Positions 18,056 to 27,550 are shown, counted from the stretch's first letter. The stretch: 64,000 nucleotides of DNA from Gammaproteobacteria bacterium (GCA_016716465.1 JADJWH010000004.1:248001-312000); one strand, 5' to 3'. A program made the numbers and translations. The notes: generated from the sequence alone by a model not told the origin.

Positions 18056-18427
18056 TCAGGGGTAACGCAGCCGGATCGGGTCGTTGGTGGGGGCGCAGTA
18101 GGTCCACAGCGGCAGGCGGGCCGCCGGATCCAGCGGAACCGTCATGGCCTTGCCGCAGGTCGGGCATTCACCGCTCGCCGACTCCATACTCTCGCCGGCC
18201 CGGAAGCGCATCACCGCCATCACCGGCCCGGCGAGCAGAAACCCGGGCACCAGCACGAAATGCGCGATCGGGATGAACAGCGTGACCGCGGCCAGTAGCC
18301 ACATCAGTCCGAGCATCTTCAGCGCGCGGATCCAGCGCTCCCGGCGACTGAACTGAACCAGCCGCAGGGTTCCGGCGCGCGTCACGCCCGCGTCATTCTC
18401 GATCAGTATCGGGCGCTCTTCCGCCAT
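18056..18427 (-). CDS. Small membrane protein with C-terminal zinc-ribbon-like segment
   Basis: The chosen start (18427, behind AAAGGGG) gives 123 residues; an in-frame extension to 18508 is not protein-like. One long hydrophobic region at about residues 40-75 can form one or two membrane helices, and CPTCGKAM plus a later lone Cys suggests a partial metal site. I do not recognise the family. It is divergent from asmA across 170 bp containing a TATAAT (18478-18483) that could serve either gene. Confidence 0.6.
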   Translation of the reverse strand: MAEERPILIENDAGVTRAGTLRLVQFSRRERWIRALKMLGLMWLLAAVTLFIPIAHFVLVPGFLLAGPVMAVMRFRAGESMESASGECPTCGKAMTVPLDPAARLPLWTYCAPTNDPIRLRYP

Positions 18428-18596
18428 CATGCCCCTTTGACTGACGCCCGCGGCCGGTCCGGCGGGCAAGGCCAGACTATAATACACAGCGGCGGAGCCC
18501 GCTGGCAAACCTCGCCGCGATATGGAGCGCGCGCCCGCTTAGTGATAGTCTGCCGTGCGTAGCGTTCAATCTTCCGACACCGCCGTGTATCCCAAT

Positions 18597-21083
18597 ATGA
18601 TCAAACGCATCGCCATCGTCTTCGGTATCCTGATCGCCCTGCTGATTGCGGCACTGGTATTGATACCTCTGCTGTTCAACCCCAACGACTATAAGGACAA
18701 GATCGCGGATCTCGCACGCGACGCGACCGGCCGCGAGCTCAGAATCATCGACGATATGCGACTGTCGCTGTTCCCGTGGATCGGCGTCGAGTTCGGCCGC
18801 GTCGAGCTCGCAAACGCCGCGGGCTTCGATGCGCGTCCCTTCGCGCGCTTCACGGCGGCGAAGGTCAAGGTCAGGCTGCTGCCGCTGTTTCAGCGCCGCA
18901 TCGAGATCGACACCGTGACGCTGCATGGATTCGAGCTGGCGCTGGAAACCGCCGCCGACGGCCGCACCAACTGGGACGACCTGGCAGCGCGGGGTGCGGC
19001 GCAGAACGGCGCGAACGAACCGCCTGCGCCGCCCGTGAGCGGCGACGAGGCCGCCCTGGCCCTGCCCGCCGCGCTCAGCATCGGCGGCCTGGACGTGCGT
19101 GACGGCGCACTGCACTGGCGCGATGAGGCCGCCGACACGCAAGCGGATATCACCGGCCTGCGCCTCACCAGCGATCGCATCGAGACCGGTAAGCCGGTCG
19201 ATCTCGAACTCGCCTTCGACCTGCATGGCACGCGGCCAGCCGTCGACGGACGGCTGGAGCTCGCCCTCCGGCTCGACGCGGACCTCGCGCAGCAGCGCGT
19301 GCGCGCGCAGAACCTGCGTCTCGACGCCAGGCTCGCGGGCGCGGACCTGCCGCTCGGCAAACTTGATCTCAAACTGCAGGGAGACGCTGAGGCAGATCTT
19401 GTCACTCAGATATACCAACTGGACAAGCTGCGCCTCATCACCAACGTAAATGGCGCCCAACCCGCCATAGACACCCGTCTCGAACTCGCCGCCCGCGTCG
19501 TGGCCGACCTGAAACAACAACGCCTGCGCGCCGGGAATCTGCAACTTGAGGCCACGCTCACCGGCGCGGACCTGCCACTCGATAAACTGGAATTCAAGTT
19601 GCAGGGGGATGCGGCGGCTGATCTCGCCGGCCAGATTTACCAGATGGACAAGCTGCGCCTGACTGCCGCCCTGAGTGGCGCCAATCTGCCGGGGAAACGC
19701 ATTGCTTTGGACTATCAGGGTCGTGTCGCCGCCGACATCGGCAAACAGACCGCCGAGCTGCCGGACTTCGTCCTCGCCGCCCAGGGCGTGACCCTGCGCG
19801 GGACGCTGCGCGCCACCCGACTGCAGGAAGTGCCGGCCATCGCGGGACACCTCGAGGCCGAGGCCTTCAACCCGCGCGAACTACTGAAGTCCCTCGCCAT
19901 CGACGCGCCGGAGACCGCCGACGCGTCCGTGCTGACGCGCGCGGCCCTGGGCCTCGATCTCGAGGCCGATGGCGAACGCGCCGCGGTGACGGCGCTGAAG
20001 CTCCAGCTCGACGACAGCACGCTGACCGGCACGGCCTCGGTGCGCGACTTCGCCGCACCGGCGCTGGCCTTCGATCTCGCCCTCGACGGCATCGACCTCG
20101 ACCGTTACCTGCCGCCGCCGCGTGACGAACCGGTCGCCGCGACGCCGGCCGCCGCGGCACCCGCGGCCGCGCAACTCCCGCTCGATACCCTGCGCGCCCT
20201 CAACATCGACGGCCGCCTGCGTGCCGGTCAGTTGCGCGTGAGCGGACTCTCGCTGGCGGACCTGCGCGCGACGGTGCGCGCCAGGGACGGACTGATCGCG
20301 CTCGCGCCGCTGGGCGCGAGCCTGTACGGCGGCCACTATGCCGGCAACATCCGGCTCGACGCGCGCGGCGCAACGCCGGCCTTCTCCTTCAACGAGTCGC
20401 TGACCGGGATCCAGGCCCAGCCCCTGCTGAAGGACCTGCTCGACAACGAGACCTTCAGCGGAACCGCCGATTTCGCCCTCGAGGCCACGGCCAGCGGCGA
20501 CACCGAGGCCGCGCTCCTGGGCAGCCTGAACGGCACGGCCCGCTTCAAGCTGCGCGACGGCGCCGTCAAGGGTTTCAATGCCGCGCAGCTGATCCGCGAG
20601 GCCAAGGCCAAATTCGAAGGCCGCCCCGCGCCGCCCCCGTCCTCCGACCAGACCGACTTCAGCGATCTCGGGGCTACGCTGCGCTTCGCCGGTGGGATCG
20701 CGCGCAACGACGACCTGCAGGCCAACTCACCCTATCTGCGCGTCGGCGGCAAGGGAGAGGCCAATCTCCTCGAACGGAAACTCGACTACCGCCTGCGCGT
20801 CAAGCTGGTTGGCAGCGAGATCGGACAGGGCGGGGAGTCGGCCGGCGATCTCAAGGGGATCGAGATCCCGATTCGGATCAGCGGCGCCTTCGCCGCCCCA
20901 TCCGTCGCGCTCGACGGCGCGGTCATCAGCGAGGCGCTGAAACAGAAGGCGAAGGCCGCCGTCCAGCAGGCGGTCGATGCCAACAAGGACAAGGTAGAGC
21001 AGAAGCTGGAACAGAAGAAACAGGAGATCAAGAAGGACACCGAGCAGAAGCTCAAGAACAAGCTGAAGGAACTGCTTCAGTGA
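18597..21083 (+). CDS. asmA: AsmA family protein
   Basis: AsmA-like proteins are large inner-membrane-anchored periplasmic proteins related to bridge-like lipid transporters. The chosen start (MIKRIAIVFG) gives 828 residues: one N-terminal membrane helix (about 3-27), the AsmA N-terminal region with GRELRI and FPWIGVEFG, a long repetitive middle, and the AsmA_2-like C-terminal segment around LLKDLLDNETFSGTADF. The tail is Lys/Gln/Glu-rich and probably helical. Residues about 219-368 hold two copies of a 75-residue unit plus a partial third. It is coupled to mutY by a GTGA overlap, a common arrangement. Confidence 0.92.
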   Translation: MIKRIAIVFGILIALLIAALVLIPLLFNPNDYKDKIADLARDATGRELRIIDDMRLSLFPWIGVEFGRVELANAAGFDARPFARFTAAKVKVRLLPLFQRRIEIDTVTLHGFELALETAADGRTNWDDLAARGAAQNGANEPPAPPVSGDEAALALPAALSIGGLDVRDGALHWRDEAADTQADITGLRLTSDRIETGKPVDLELAFDLHGTRPAVDGRLELALRLDADLAQQRVRAQNLRLDARLAGADLPLGKLDLKLQGDAEADLVTQIYQLDKLRLITNVNGAQPAIDTRLELAARVVADLKQQRLRAGNLQLEATLTGADLPLDKLEFKLQGDAAADLAGQIYQMDKLRLTAALSGANLPGKRIALDYQGRVAADIGKQTAELPDFVLAAQGVTLRGTLRATRLQEVPAIAGHLEAEAFNPRELLKSLAIDAPETADASVLTRAALGLDLEADGERAAVTALKLQLDDSTLTGTASVRDFAAPALAFDLALDGIDLDRYLPPPRDEPVAATPAAAAPAAAQLPLDTLRALNIDGRLRAGQLRVSGLSLADLRATVRARDGLIALAPLGASLYGGHYAGNIRLDARGATPAFSFNESLTGIQAQPLLKDLLDNETFSGTADFALEATASGDTEAALLGSLNGTARFKLRDGAVKGFNAAQLIREAKAKFEGRPAPPPSSDQTDFSDLGATLRFAGGIARNDDLQANSPYLRVGGKGEANLLERKLDYRLRVKLVGSEIGQGGESAGDLKGIEIPIRISGAFAAPSVALDGAVISEALKQKAKAAVQQAVDANKDKVEQKLEQKKQEIKKDTEQKLKNKLKELLQ

Positions 21084-22186
21084 GCCGCGTAGCGGCCGGG
21101 ACGCAACACCGGCCGGACGCGGACCATTTCGGCGCCGCGTTGCTGGCCTGGTTCGACGCGCACGGACGCAAGAACCTGCCCTGGCAGCAGAACCCCACGC
21201 CCTATCGGATCTGGGTTTCGGAGATCATGCTGCAGCAGACCCAGGTCGCAACGGTGATTCCCTATTATGAGCGCTTCATGCAGCGCTTCGCCGACACCCG
21301 CGCGCTCTCCGCCGCGCCGCTCGATGAGGTGCTGCACCTGTGGTCAGGGCTCGGCTATTACGCACGCGCGCGCAACCTGCACCGCGCCGCCGGCATCGTC
21401 TGCGCCGAGTACGGCGGCGAATTTCCCGCCGACCTGGAACGGATGCAGTCCCTGCCCGGTATCGGACGCTCCACCGCCGGCGCGATCCTCGCGCTCGCAC
21501 ACGGCCAACGCCACCCGATCCTCGACGGCAACGTCAAGCGCGTGCTCGCGCGCTATCACGCCGTCGAAGGCTGGCCCGGACAGCCCGCGGTGGAGAAACG
21601 CCTGTGGATGTTGGCCGAGGGCCACACGCCACGGGACCGCGTCGGCGCCTACACCCAAGCGATCATGGATCTCGGCGCCACACTCTGCACACGCGGCGCG
21701 CCGGACTGCGCGCGCTGCCCGCTCGCGGCGGAATGCCGGGCGCTCTCCACGGGATGCGTGAAGGACTATCCCGCATCAAGGCCGCGGCAGGAAAAACCCG
21801 AACGCGAGAGCCTGATGCTCGTGCTGATGAACGACGCCGGCGAGGTCCTGCTCGAGCGACGCCCGCCTGCCGGGATCTGGGGCGGATTGTGGAGCCTGCC
21901 CGAGGCGCCGCCTGCGGCGCGCGACGACACAGCCATCCGCCGCTGGTGCGCGGACACCCTGCGCTGCCGCATCGACGCACTGACCGAGCTGCCCGGTCTG
22001 CGGCACGCCTTCAGCCACTTCACGCTCACGATCCGCCCGCTGCGCGCGCGCGTGCTGCGTCACGACGCGGGCGTCATGGAGGGACAGGGATACGTCTGGT
22101 ACAATGGCCGCTCGCACGCGGGCGGACTCGCGGCGCCGATCCGGCGCCTGCTCGCGGCGCTGGCGGACAGCACAGGAGAACGGTGA
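21080..22186 (+). CDS. mutY: A/G-specific adenine glycosylase MutY
   Basis: MutY removes adenine mispaired with 8-oxoguanine. The 368 residues hold the catalytic Glu48 in SEIMLQQTQV, the helix-hairpin-helix LPGIGRSTAGAI at 125-136, Asp149 in ILDGNVKRVL, and the [4Fe-4S] ligands Cys203, Cys210, Cys213 and Cys219. The C-terminal NUDIX-like region recognises 8-oxoG. The GTG start overlaps the asmA stop, and the mutY stop overlaps the yggX ATG, giving a coupled three-gene operon. Confidence 0.97.
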   Translation: MSRVAAGTQHRPDADHFGAALLAWFDAHGRKNLPWQQNPTPYRIWVSEIMLQQTQVATVIPYYERFMQRFADTRALSAAPLDEVLHLWSGLGYYARARNLHRAAGIVCAEYGGEFPADLERMQSLPGIGRSTAGAILALAHGQRHPILDGNVKRVLARYHAVEGWPGQPAVEKRLWMLAEGHTPRDRVGAYTQAIMDLGATLCTRGAPDCARCPLAAECRALSTGCVKDYPASRPRQEKPERESLMLVLMNDAGEVLLERRPPAGIWGGLWSLPEAPPAARDDTAIRRWCADTLRCRIDALTELPGLRHAFSHFTLTIRPLRARVLRHDAGVMEGQGYVWYNGRSHAGGLAAPIRRLLAALADSTGER

Positions 22187-22470
22187 TGGCGCGCATGGTC
22201 AACTGCGTAAAACTGCACAAAGAAGCGGAGGGTCTGGCCTACCAGGTCTATCCGGGCGACCTCGGCAAGCGCATCTACGCCAATGTCTCGAAGGAGGCGT
22301 GGCAGATGTGGCTGAAGCACCAGACCATCCTGATCAACGAAAACCGCCTGTCCCCGATCGAGCCGCGCGCGCGCCAGTTCCTGGAAAAGGAGATGGAAAA
22401 GTTCTTCTTCGGCGAGGGTTCCGAGCTCCCCGCCGAGTTCGTGCCGCCGGAACAACGCGGCAAACACTGA
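22186..22470 (+). CDS. yggX: Fe(2+)-trafficking protein YggX
   Basis: YggX is a small cytoplasmic protein linked to iron homeostasis and protection of iron-sulfur enzymes such as MutY. The 94-residue product starts MARMVNCVKL with the conserved Cys7 and contains PGDLGKRIY and KHQTILINENRL, all diagnostic. Its ATG overlaps the mutY stop (TGATG). Confidence 0.96.
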   Translation: MARMVNCVKLHKEAEGLAYQVYPGDLGKRIYANVSKEAWQMWLKHQTILINENRLSPIEPRARQFLEKEMEKFFFGEGSELPAEFVPPEQRGKH

Positions 22471-22476
22471 GCCACC

Positions 22477-23475
22477 TCAGCCCGCTGCGTTCCCCGCCAG
22501 GTCTTTAGCGCAGCGAAAACCCACGTCGGTGCTGACCATGCCGGGCTCAGCATGCGCCCGGCGCGCGGATCGAAAGAACACACTCAGCGCGTAGTGCCCC
22601 AGCCCCGCCCCGCCGCCGCGGACCACGCGGTGTTTCTCGCCGAAGTCCGCGTCCTGCGCGTCCCCGCCCGGATAAGGCTGATACCAGTCCGCCGTCCACT
22701 CCGAGACGTTGCCGCCGAGGTCGCGCACGCCGTACACAGACACATCCTGTGGATAGGAGCCGACCGGCGCGAGGATCTCGTCGCCCTCGCCCTGGTCGCC
22801 CGAGTTGGCCGCGCCGTGACGCCATTCGTCACCCCAGGGGTATTCGCTCCCGTCCACTCCGCGCGCGGCCTTTTCCCATTCCGCCTCGCGCGGCAGACGT
22901 TTGCCGCTCCAACGGCAATAGGCATCGGCATCGAACCAGCTCACCGCCGTCACCGGCAGGCGGTTGCGGTCGCGCTGGATGCCCAGCAGCAGCGCGAGCA
23001 GTTCCTCCTTGCCCATCCCGGAAAGATCGCGCTCGATTCCGAAATAGTCGCGCGCGATCCAGCGCAGGTTGTCCACGTGCGCGGTCTCGAGCTTGCGGTC
23101 CGGGACGTTGTAGGCATTCTGCACCCACTCCGCGGGCTCCGCGCGGGCGGTCTGCAGCACGAAGGCCTTGTAGTCGGCGTTGCTGACCTCGGTCGCATCG
23201 AGATAAAAGCCGGGAAGCTCGACGCGATGCCGCGGATGTTCGTTCACGAACAGCGGCACGGTGAAGCCGTAACGCGCCTGCAGGCCCTCTTCATCGATCC
23301 TGTCGCTGCCCATGACGAACGGCCCGCCCGGAATGAACACCATGCCCGGCTCTCCGGCCGGGGCGGCGTCCTGCGGCGGCGGCCCGCCACAGGACGCGCA
23401 CAGCATGGCCGCGAGCAGCAGCCCGCCCCGGCGGCCAGCGCCGCGGCAATGCGTCACGCGATATCCGGGTTTCAT
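22477..23475 (-). CDS. Formylglycine-generating-enzyme-like (SUMF1) lipoprotein
   Basis: From the chosen Met at 23475 the product is 332 residues with an N-terminal hydrophobic segment ending LCASC, a plausible lipobox. The rest is a SUMF1/EgtB-type fold: GMVFIPGGPFVMGSD near the start, AVSWFDADAYCRWSGKRLPR in the middle, GGNVSEWTADWY, and the final DVGFRCAKD. Family members include formylglycine-generating enzymes, but many homologues are non-catalytic surface or periplasmic proteins. No sulfatase partner is nearby. It is convergent with yggX, 6 bp apart. Confidence 0.85.
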   Translation of the reverse strand: MKPGYRVTHCRGAGRRGGLLLAAMLCASCGGPPPQDAAPAGEPGMVFIPGGPFVMGSDRIDEEGLQARYGFTVPLFVNEHPRHRVELPGFYLDATEVSNADYKAFVLQTARAEPAEWVQNAYNVPDRKLETAHVDNLRWIARDYFGIERDLSGMGKEELLALLLGIQRDRNRLPVTAVSWFDADAYCRWSGKRLPREAEWEKAARGVDGSEYPWGDEWRHGAANSGDQGEGDEILAPVGSYPQDVSVYGVRDLGGNVSEWTADWYQPYPGGDAQDADFGEKHRVVRGGGAGLGHYALSVFFRSARRAHAEPGMVSTDVGFRCAKDLAGNAAG

Positions 23476-23547
23476 GAAAACGGGCGGCTCGACAAGGGTT
23501 TTCGCGCAGAATACCACGGCATTCCGTCAACGGGAGCGCCCACCGGC

Positions 23548-23577
23548 TTGACTCGATCCCCGTCGTCCGGGTCTAAT
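23548..23577 (+). promoter_or_regulatory. Candidate promoter of tRNA-Phe
   Basis: TTGACT (23548-23553) and TCTAAT (23572-23577) are separated by 18 bp, matching consensus at five of six positions in each hexamer. The tRNA begins 71 bp downstream. Confidence 0.55.
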
Positions 23578-23648
23578 ACGCCTGCCCCGGACACCCATGA
23601 CAAGCCCGTCCGGAGTCAGACAGATCATCCTCCGCGCATTTTCCCGAT

Positions 23649-23724
23649 GGCCAGGTAGCTCAGTTGGTAGAGCAGGGGACTGAAAATCCCCGTGTCGGCG
23701 GTTCAATTCCGTCCCTGGCCACCA
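23649..23724 (+). tRNA. tRNA-Phe (anticodon GAA)
   Basis: A 76-nt cloverleaf. The acceptor GGCCAGG pairs with CCTGGCC, the D arm is GCTCAGTTGGTAGAGC, and the anticodon stem GGGGA/TCCCC encloses CTGAAAA with anticodon GAA at 23682-23684. The CCA is encoded. Its 3' half is repeated downstream. Confidence 0.97.
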
Positions 23725-23956
23725 CTTTCAGTGGGTGTTGCCCGCGCTGCGCCGCGATCCGGGACGGGGATTCCCGGCCCGCGCCATGCGCGGGCGTTCG
23801 CCGGCGCTGACGGCTGACGCCGTCACCCCGCGCCGACTCACCCCCGTGTCGGCGGTTCAATTCCGTCCCTGGCCACCACTTTCAGTGAGTGTTGCCCGCG
23901 CCGCGTAGCGATCCCGTGTCGGCGGTTCACACCGTCCCTGGCCACGGCTTTCACTG
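23688..23956 (+). repeat. Direct repeats of the tRNA-Phe 3' end
   Basis: The 46 bp from inside the tRNA anticodon arm past its 3' end (23688-23733) recur exactly at 23842-23887. Similarity continues through GTGTTGCCCGCGC with one or two mismatches. A third, degenerate copy (23913-23956) lacks two bases in the T loop. Offsets are 154 and about 71 bp. The downstream copies lack the 5' half and cannot fold as tRNAs. Confidence 0.9.
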
Positions 23957-24166
23957 AAAAATATCCCACGTCCACGCCGCTTCACGGATGAAGACCCCGC
24001 GCCGCAGAACAATCCGGTTCAGTGACCGGGATCTGCTCCATTTACCCCGCTCCGCACGGGCCCACGTCACGCTGGGCTGATGAAACTTTGTGCTATACTC
24101 GCCTTTAAAATCAGAATCATGGCGCAGACATGCCCACCCGTCGCGCCATCCCAGCGGGCAGAATCG
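23725..24166. other. 442-bp gene-free stretch after tRNA-Phe
   Basis: Apart from the repeated tRNA-Phe 3' ends (up to about 23956), I see no credible gene here. The right part (24060-24110) is locally AT-richer and contains GCTATACTC, which could include a -10 for the downstream surface-protein gene. No integrase, transposase or inverted terminal repeat is present. Confidence 0.6.
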
Positions 24167-27100
24167 ATGCGATCCTGGAAAAACATAGGGATACTGGCTC
24201 ACACCTGCGCAGGCCTCCTGTTGTCGGCGCTCGCGCTGCCGGCGCACGCCTTCGTCTACATTGTCGACAGCAGCGCTGACCTCGCCGATGCGGACACCGG
24301 GGACGGTATCTGCCAGACCTCATCCAGCACCTGCACCCTGCGCGCCGCGATCCAGCAGGCCAACGCCTGGCCCGGGACCGATTCGATCGTGCTCCCGGCC
24401 GGCACCTACACCCTGAGCATCGCCGGCGCGGGTGAGAATGCCGCGGCCAGCGGCGACCTCGACATCACCGACACCCTGAACCTCGGCGGCGCGGGCGCGG
24501 CGGCGGCGATCATCGATGGCGGCGGCATCGACCGCGTGGTGGATATCGCCGGCGGCGTCGCCGTCCGGATCACCGGGGTGACGATCCGGAACGGCGCCAC
24601 CACCGGCAGCGGCGGCGGCATCTACAACCTGGGTACCCTCACCCTCGCCGACAGCATCGTCACCGGCAACACCAGCGCCCTTCCTACCGGCATCGCCGGC
24701 GGCGGCATCTATCATTTCTCCAGCGGGGAGGCGGCGGTCAGCCTGAGCCTCGACCGCGTCACCGTCAGCAACAACAGCGCGGACAATTCCGCGCTGAGCG
24801 GCGCGGGCAGCATCAACGGCGGCGGCATCGCCATCGTCGGCGGCGCCGTCACCATCAACGAGAGCCTCATCGACGGCAACACGGCCACCACCGGCGCGGT
24901 AGGGAATACCGGTAACACGGTCGGCAGCGGCGGCGGCGTCTACGTCAACAACGGCAACGTCAGCATCACCGACAGCACCGTCAGCGGCAACACGGCCGAC
25001 TGGAACGCCGGCGGCATCTACAACTTCGGCGCCCTGACCATCACTGGCAGTACCATCAGCGGCAATACGGCCTTCCAGGGCGGCGGGGTGTACACCGACG
25101 GCAATGCCGCGCGCCTGCTGACGCTGGTCAACAGCACGGTGAGCGGCAATGTCACCACGCATCCGAGTTTCTCCACGCTCGGCGGCGGTCTGTTCATCAG
25201 CAAGCCGACGGTGATCCAGAGCAGCACTATCACGGATAACGAGGCCGGCGACGGCGCCGGCATTTGGATAGACACCACAGGACTGTCCTCACTCAACCAG
25301 GGCAGCGCCACGCTCACGCAGACGGTCATCGCCAGCCAGGCCGTCGGCCCGAACTGTAATAGCGCCGTTACCAGTAACCTCACCTCGAACGGCTACAACC
25401 TCGCCAGCGACGCCACCTGCGCACTGACCGGCAGCGGCGATCTCAACTCGACTGCCGCGAACTTGGCGGCTCTGTCCGCGCTCAACGGCGGACCGACGCC
25501 GACCCATCTGCCGCAGGCCGGCAGCGCGGCCATCGACAGCGGCAACAACGCGAACTGCCCGACGGAGGACCAGCGCAGCTTCCCGCGTCCGGCCGACGGC
25601 AACGGCGACAGCAATGCGATCTGCGACATCGGTGCGACCGAGGTCACGCCGGGCACCAACGCCGATCTCGCGGTAAGGCTGAGTGACGCGCCGGACCCGA
25701 TCGCGGTCGGAGCCACCCTGACCTATACGCTCAGCGCCACCAACCATGGCCCCGATCCTGCCACCGGCGCCAGCCTGACGCTGACCCTGCCCGCCTCGGC
25801 CGGCTTCCAGTCCGCCTCGGCCGGATGCGCCCTGGGCGGCGCGACCGTGACCTGCAACATCGGCGCGCTGGCCGCCGGCGCTGGCGTGGTCCGCACCGTC
25901 ACGGTCACGCCGAACACCCTCGGGACGATCACCGCGAGCGCGGCGGCGAGCGCGGCGGAGACCGATCCCAACCCGGCCAACAACACGGGCATACAGGCGA
26001 GCACCTCGGTCTACCAGCCTACGGACATCACGATCGCCACCACGGCCGCGACGACCGGGACCATCATCCGGGCCAGCGGCGCTGAAGTCAGCGGCGGTAA
26101 TCTAAATGAGTGCATTCCTAATAACTCATGCGACACCGTCCTAGCCGGCGAGCCCTTCACCTATACCCTGACCATCGGCAACACCACGGCGACCGCGCGC
26201 AATGTCCGCATCATCGATACCCTCCCGAGTGGCGTCGACCCGGTCTCCCTGACCGCCTCCACCGGCACCTGCTCCGCCGCCGGGCGAATCTTTACCTGCA
26301 CCCTCGGCGATCTCCCCGTCGGCGGCGCCGTCGCCACGATCGACATCACCGTGAATCCGACCGACAAAGGCGTCATCGTCAACCGCGCCGTGGCCAATTT
26401 CGATGGCGGCTTCCTGACCGCCCCGGGACTGGACGAGTTCTCCCTCAACGTCGACACGCGCGCCGATCTCGCGGTGGACATCGTCGACTCGGCCGACCCG
26501 GTCGCGCAGAACGCCGACCTCGGCCTGATCATCACCGTCAATAATGGCGGCCCCTCGGATGCCACCGCCGTCACCCTGGTGGTCACGCTGCCGGCCAGCT
26601 ACACCTATAACTCCACCGCCTCGCCCGACGGCTGGAGCTGCACGCCCTCGGGCGTTACCGTCAATTGCACTCTGGCGACACTGCCTTCGGATACCCTGTC
26701 GACGCTCACGTTGTTCGTCACGCCAACGGCCACCGGCACCCTGAATGCCAGCGTTGCCGTCTCCGGCAGCGATACCGACGTTGATACCAGCAATAACACA
26801 GCCGCGGAAAGCACCACGATCGGCCTCCCCGTCGGCGTGGTATCAACAGATCTGTCCGTCGTACTGAGCACCGATCCTGCGCCACCCAGAACAGCGGTAG
26901 CAGGTGACAATCTCACCTACATCTCGCGCGCGACCAACAACGGAACGGCCACGGCCGAGAATGTCACAATTACCCAGGTGCTGCCGGCCGGCGTAAGTTA
27001 CGTTAGCGCGACGAACGGCTGCAGCGAATCGGGCGGCGTCGTACAGTGCAACCTCGGCACCATTGCCGGCGACACCAACGCCAGCGCCAGGGTGGTCGTG

Positions 27101-27550
27101 CGTCCGGCGGCGGCAGGCACCCTCAGCTCGACGGTCACCGTGCTCGGCGGGAACGTACAGGATCCCGATACGTCGAACAATACGGATACCGAGACCACCA
27201 CGGTAAGCGCCGCAGACGACGGCAATAATGGCGGCCTGCACAAGGGTTCCGGCTGCTTCATCGCGACCGCCGCCTACGGCAGCTATCTCGATCCGCACGT
27301 CATGAGCCTGCGCCGGTTCCGGGACGACGTCCTGCTCGCCACCGCGCCGGGGCACGCCTTCGTCGAGTTCTACTACCGGGTCTCGCCGCCGATCGCCGAT
27401 GTCATCGGGCGGCACGAGGCGCTGCGCGCGATCACGCGCTGGACGCTGACCCCGCTGGTCTACGGCGTGGAATATCCCGTCCCGACGGCCGCGCTCGGCG
27501 TTGCGCTGCTGGCCGGATTCCTGCGCTTCAGGCGAAACCGTGAAGCGTGA
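24167..27550 (+). CDS. Large secreted beta-helix/DUF11 protein with CFI-box C-terminus
   Basis: The chosen start gives 1127 residues with a clear signal peptide (MRSWKNIG through ALPAHA). Residues about 30-490 form Gly/Ser/Thr/Asn-rich repeats with GGGIYN and VSGNTA motifs, as in polymorphic-membrane-protein-like parallel beta-helices. Four DUF11 Ig-like repeats follow, beginning around ADLAVRLSDAPDP, TDITIATT, ADLAVDIVDSADP and TDLSVVLSTDP. The C-terminus has SGCFIATAAYGS, the CFI-box seen in putative C-terminal processing domains, then a last hydrophobic segment and basic residues. It probably reaches the cell surface. The ligand is unknown, and the position behind a tRNA with duplicated 3' ends suggests acquisition. 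Confidence 0.85.
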   Translation: MRSWKNIGILAHTCAGLLLSALALPAHAFVYIVDSSADLADADTGDGICQTSSSTCTLRAAIQQANAWPGTDSIVLPAGTYTLSIAGAGENAAASGDLDITDTLNLGGAGAAAAIIDGGGIDRVVDIAGGVAVRITGVTIRNGATTGSGGGIYNLGTLTLADSIVTGNTSALPTGIAGGGIYHFSSGEAAVSLSLDRVTVSNNSADNSALSGAGSINGGGIAIVGGAVTINESLIDGNTATTGAVGNTGNTVGSGGGVYVNNGNVSITDSTVSGNTADWNAGGIYNFGALTITGSTISGNTAFQGGGVYTDGNAARLLTLVNSTVSGNVTTHPSFSTLGGGLFISKPTVIQSSTITDNEAGDGAGIWIDTTGLSSLNQGSATLTQTVIASQAVGPNCNSAVTSNLTSNGYNLASDATCALTGSGDLNSTAANLAALSALNGGPTPTHLPQAGSAAIDSGNNANCPTEDQRSFPRPADGNGDSNAICDIGATEVTPGTNADLAVRLSDAPDPIAVGATLTYTLSATNHGPDPATGASLTLTLPASAGFQSASAGCALGGATVTCNIGALAAGAGVVRTVTVTPNTLGTITASAAASAAETDPNPANNTGIQASTSVYQPTDITIATTAATTGTIIRASGAEVSGGNLNECIPNNSCDTVLAGEPFTYTLTIGNTTATARNVRIIDTLPSGVDPVSLTASTGTCSAAGRIFTCTLGDLPVGGAVATIDITVNPTDKGVIVNRAVANFDGGFLTAPGLDEFSLNVDTRADLAVDIVDSADPVAQNADLGLIITVNNGGPSDATAVTLVVTLPASYTYNSTASPDGWSCTPSGVTVNCTLATLPSDTLSTLTLFVTPTATGTLNASVAVSGSDTDVDTSNNTAAESTTIGLPVGVVSTDLSVVLSTDPAPPRTAVAGDNLTYISRATNNGTATAENVTITQVLPAGVSYVSATNGCSESGGVVQCNLGTIAGDTNASARVVVRPAAAGTLSSTVTVLGGNVQDPDTSNNTDTETTTVSAADDGNNGGLHKGSGCFIATAAYGSYLDPHVMSLRRFRDDVLLATAPGHAFVEFYYRVSPPIADVIGRHEALRAITRWTLTPLVYGVEYPVPTAALGVALLAGFLRFRRNREA

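Noticed and set aside
23842..23956. Possible additional tRNA-Phe genes
   Set aside because: Only the 3' half is present; acceptor 5' strand, D arm and anticodon are missing, so they are repeats rather than tRNAs.
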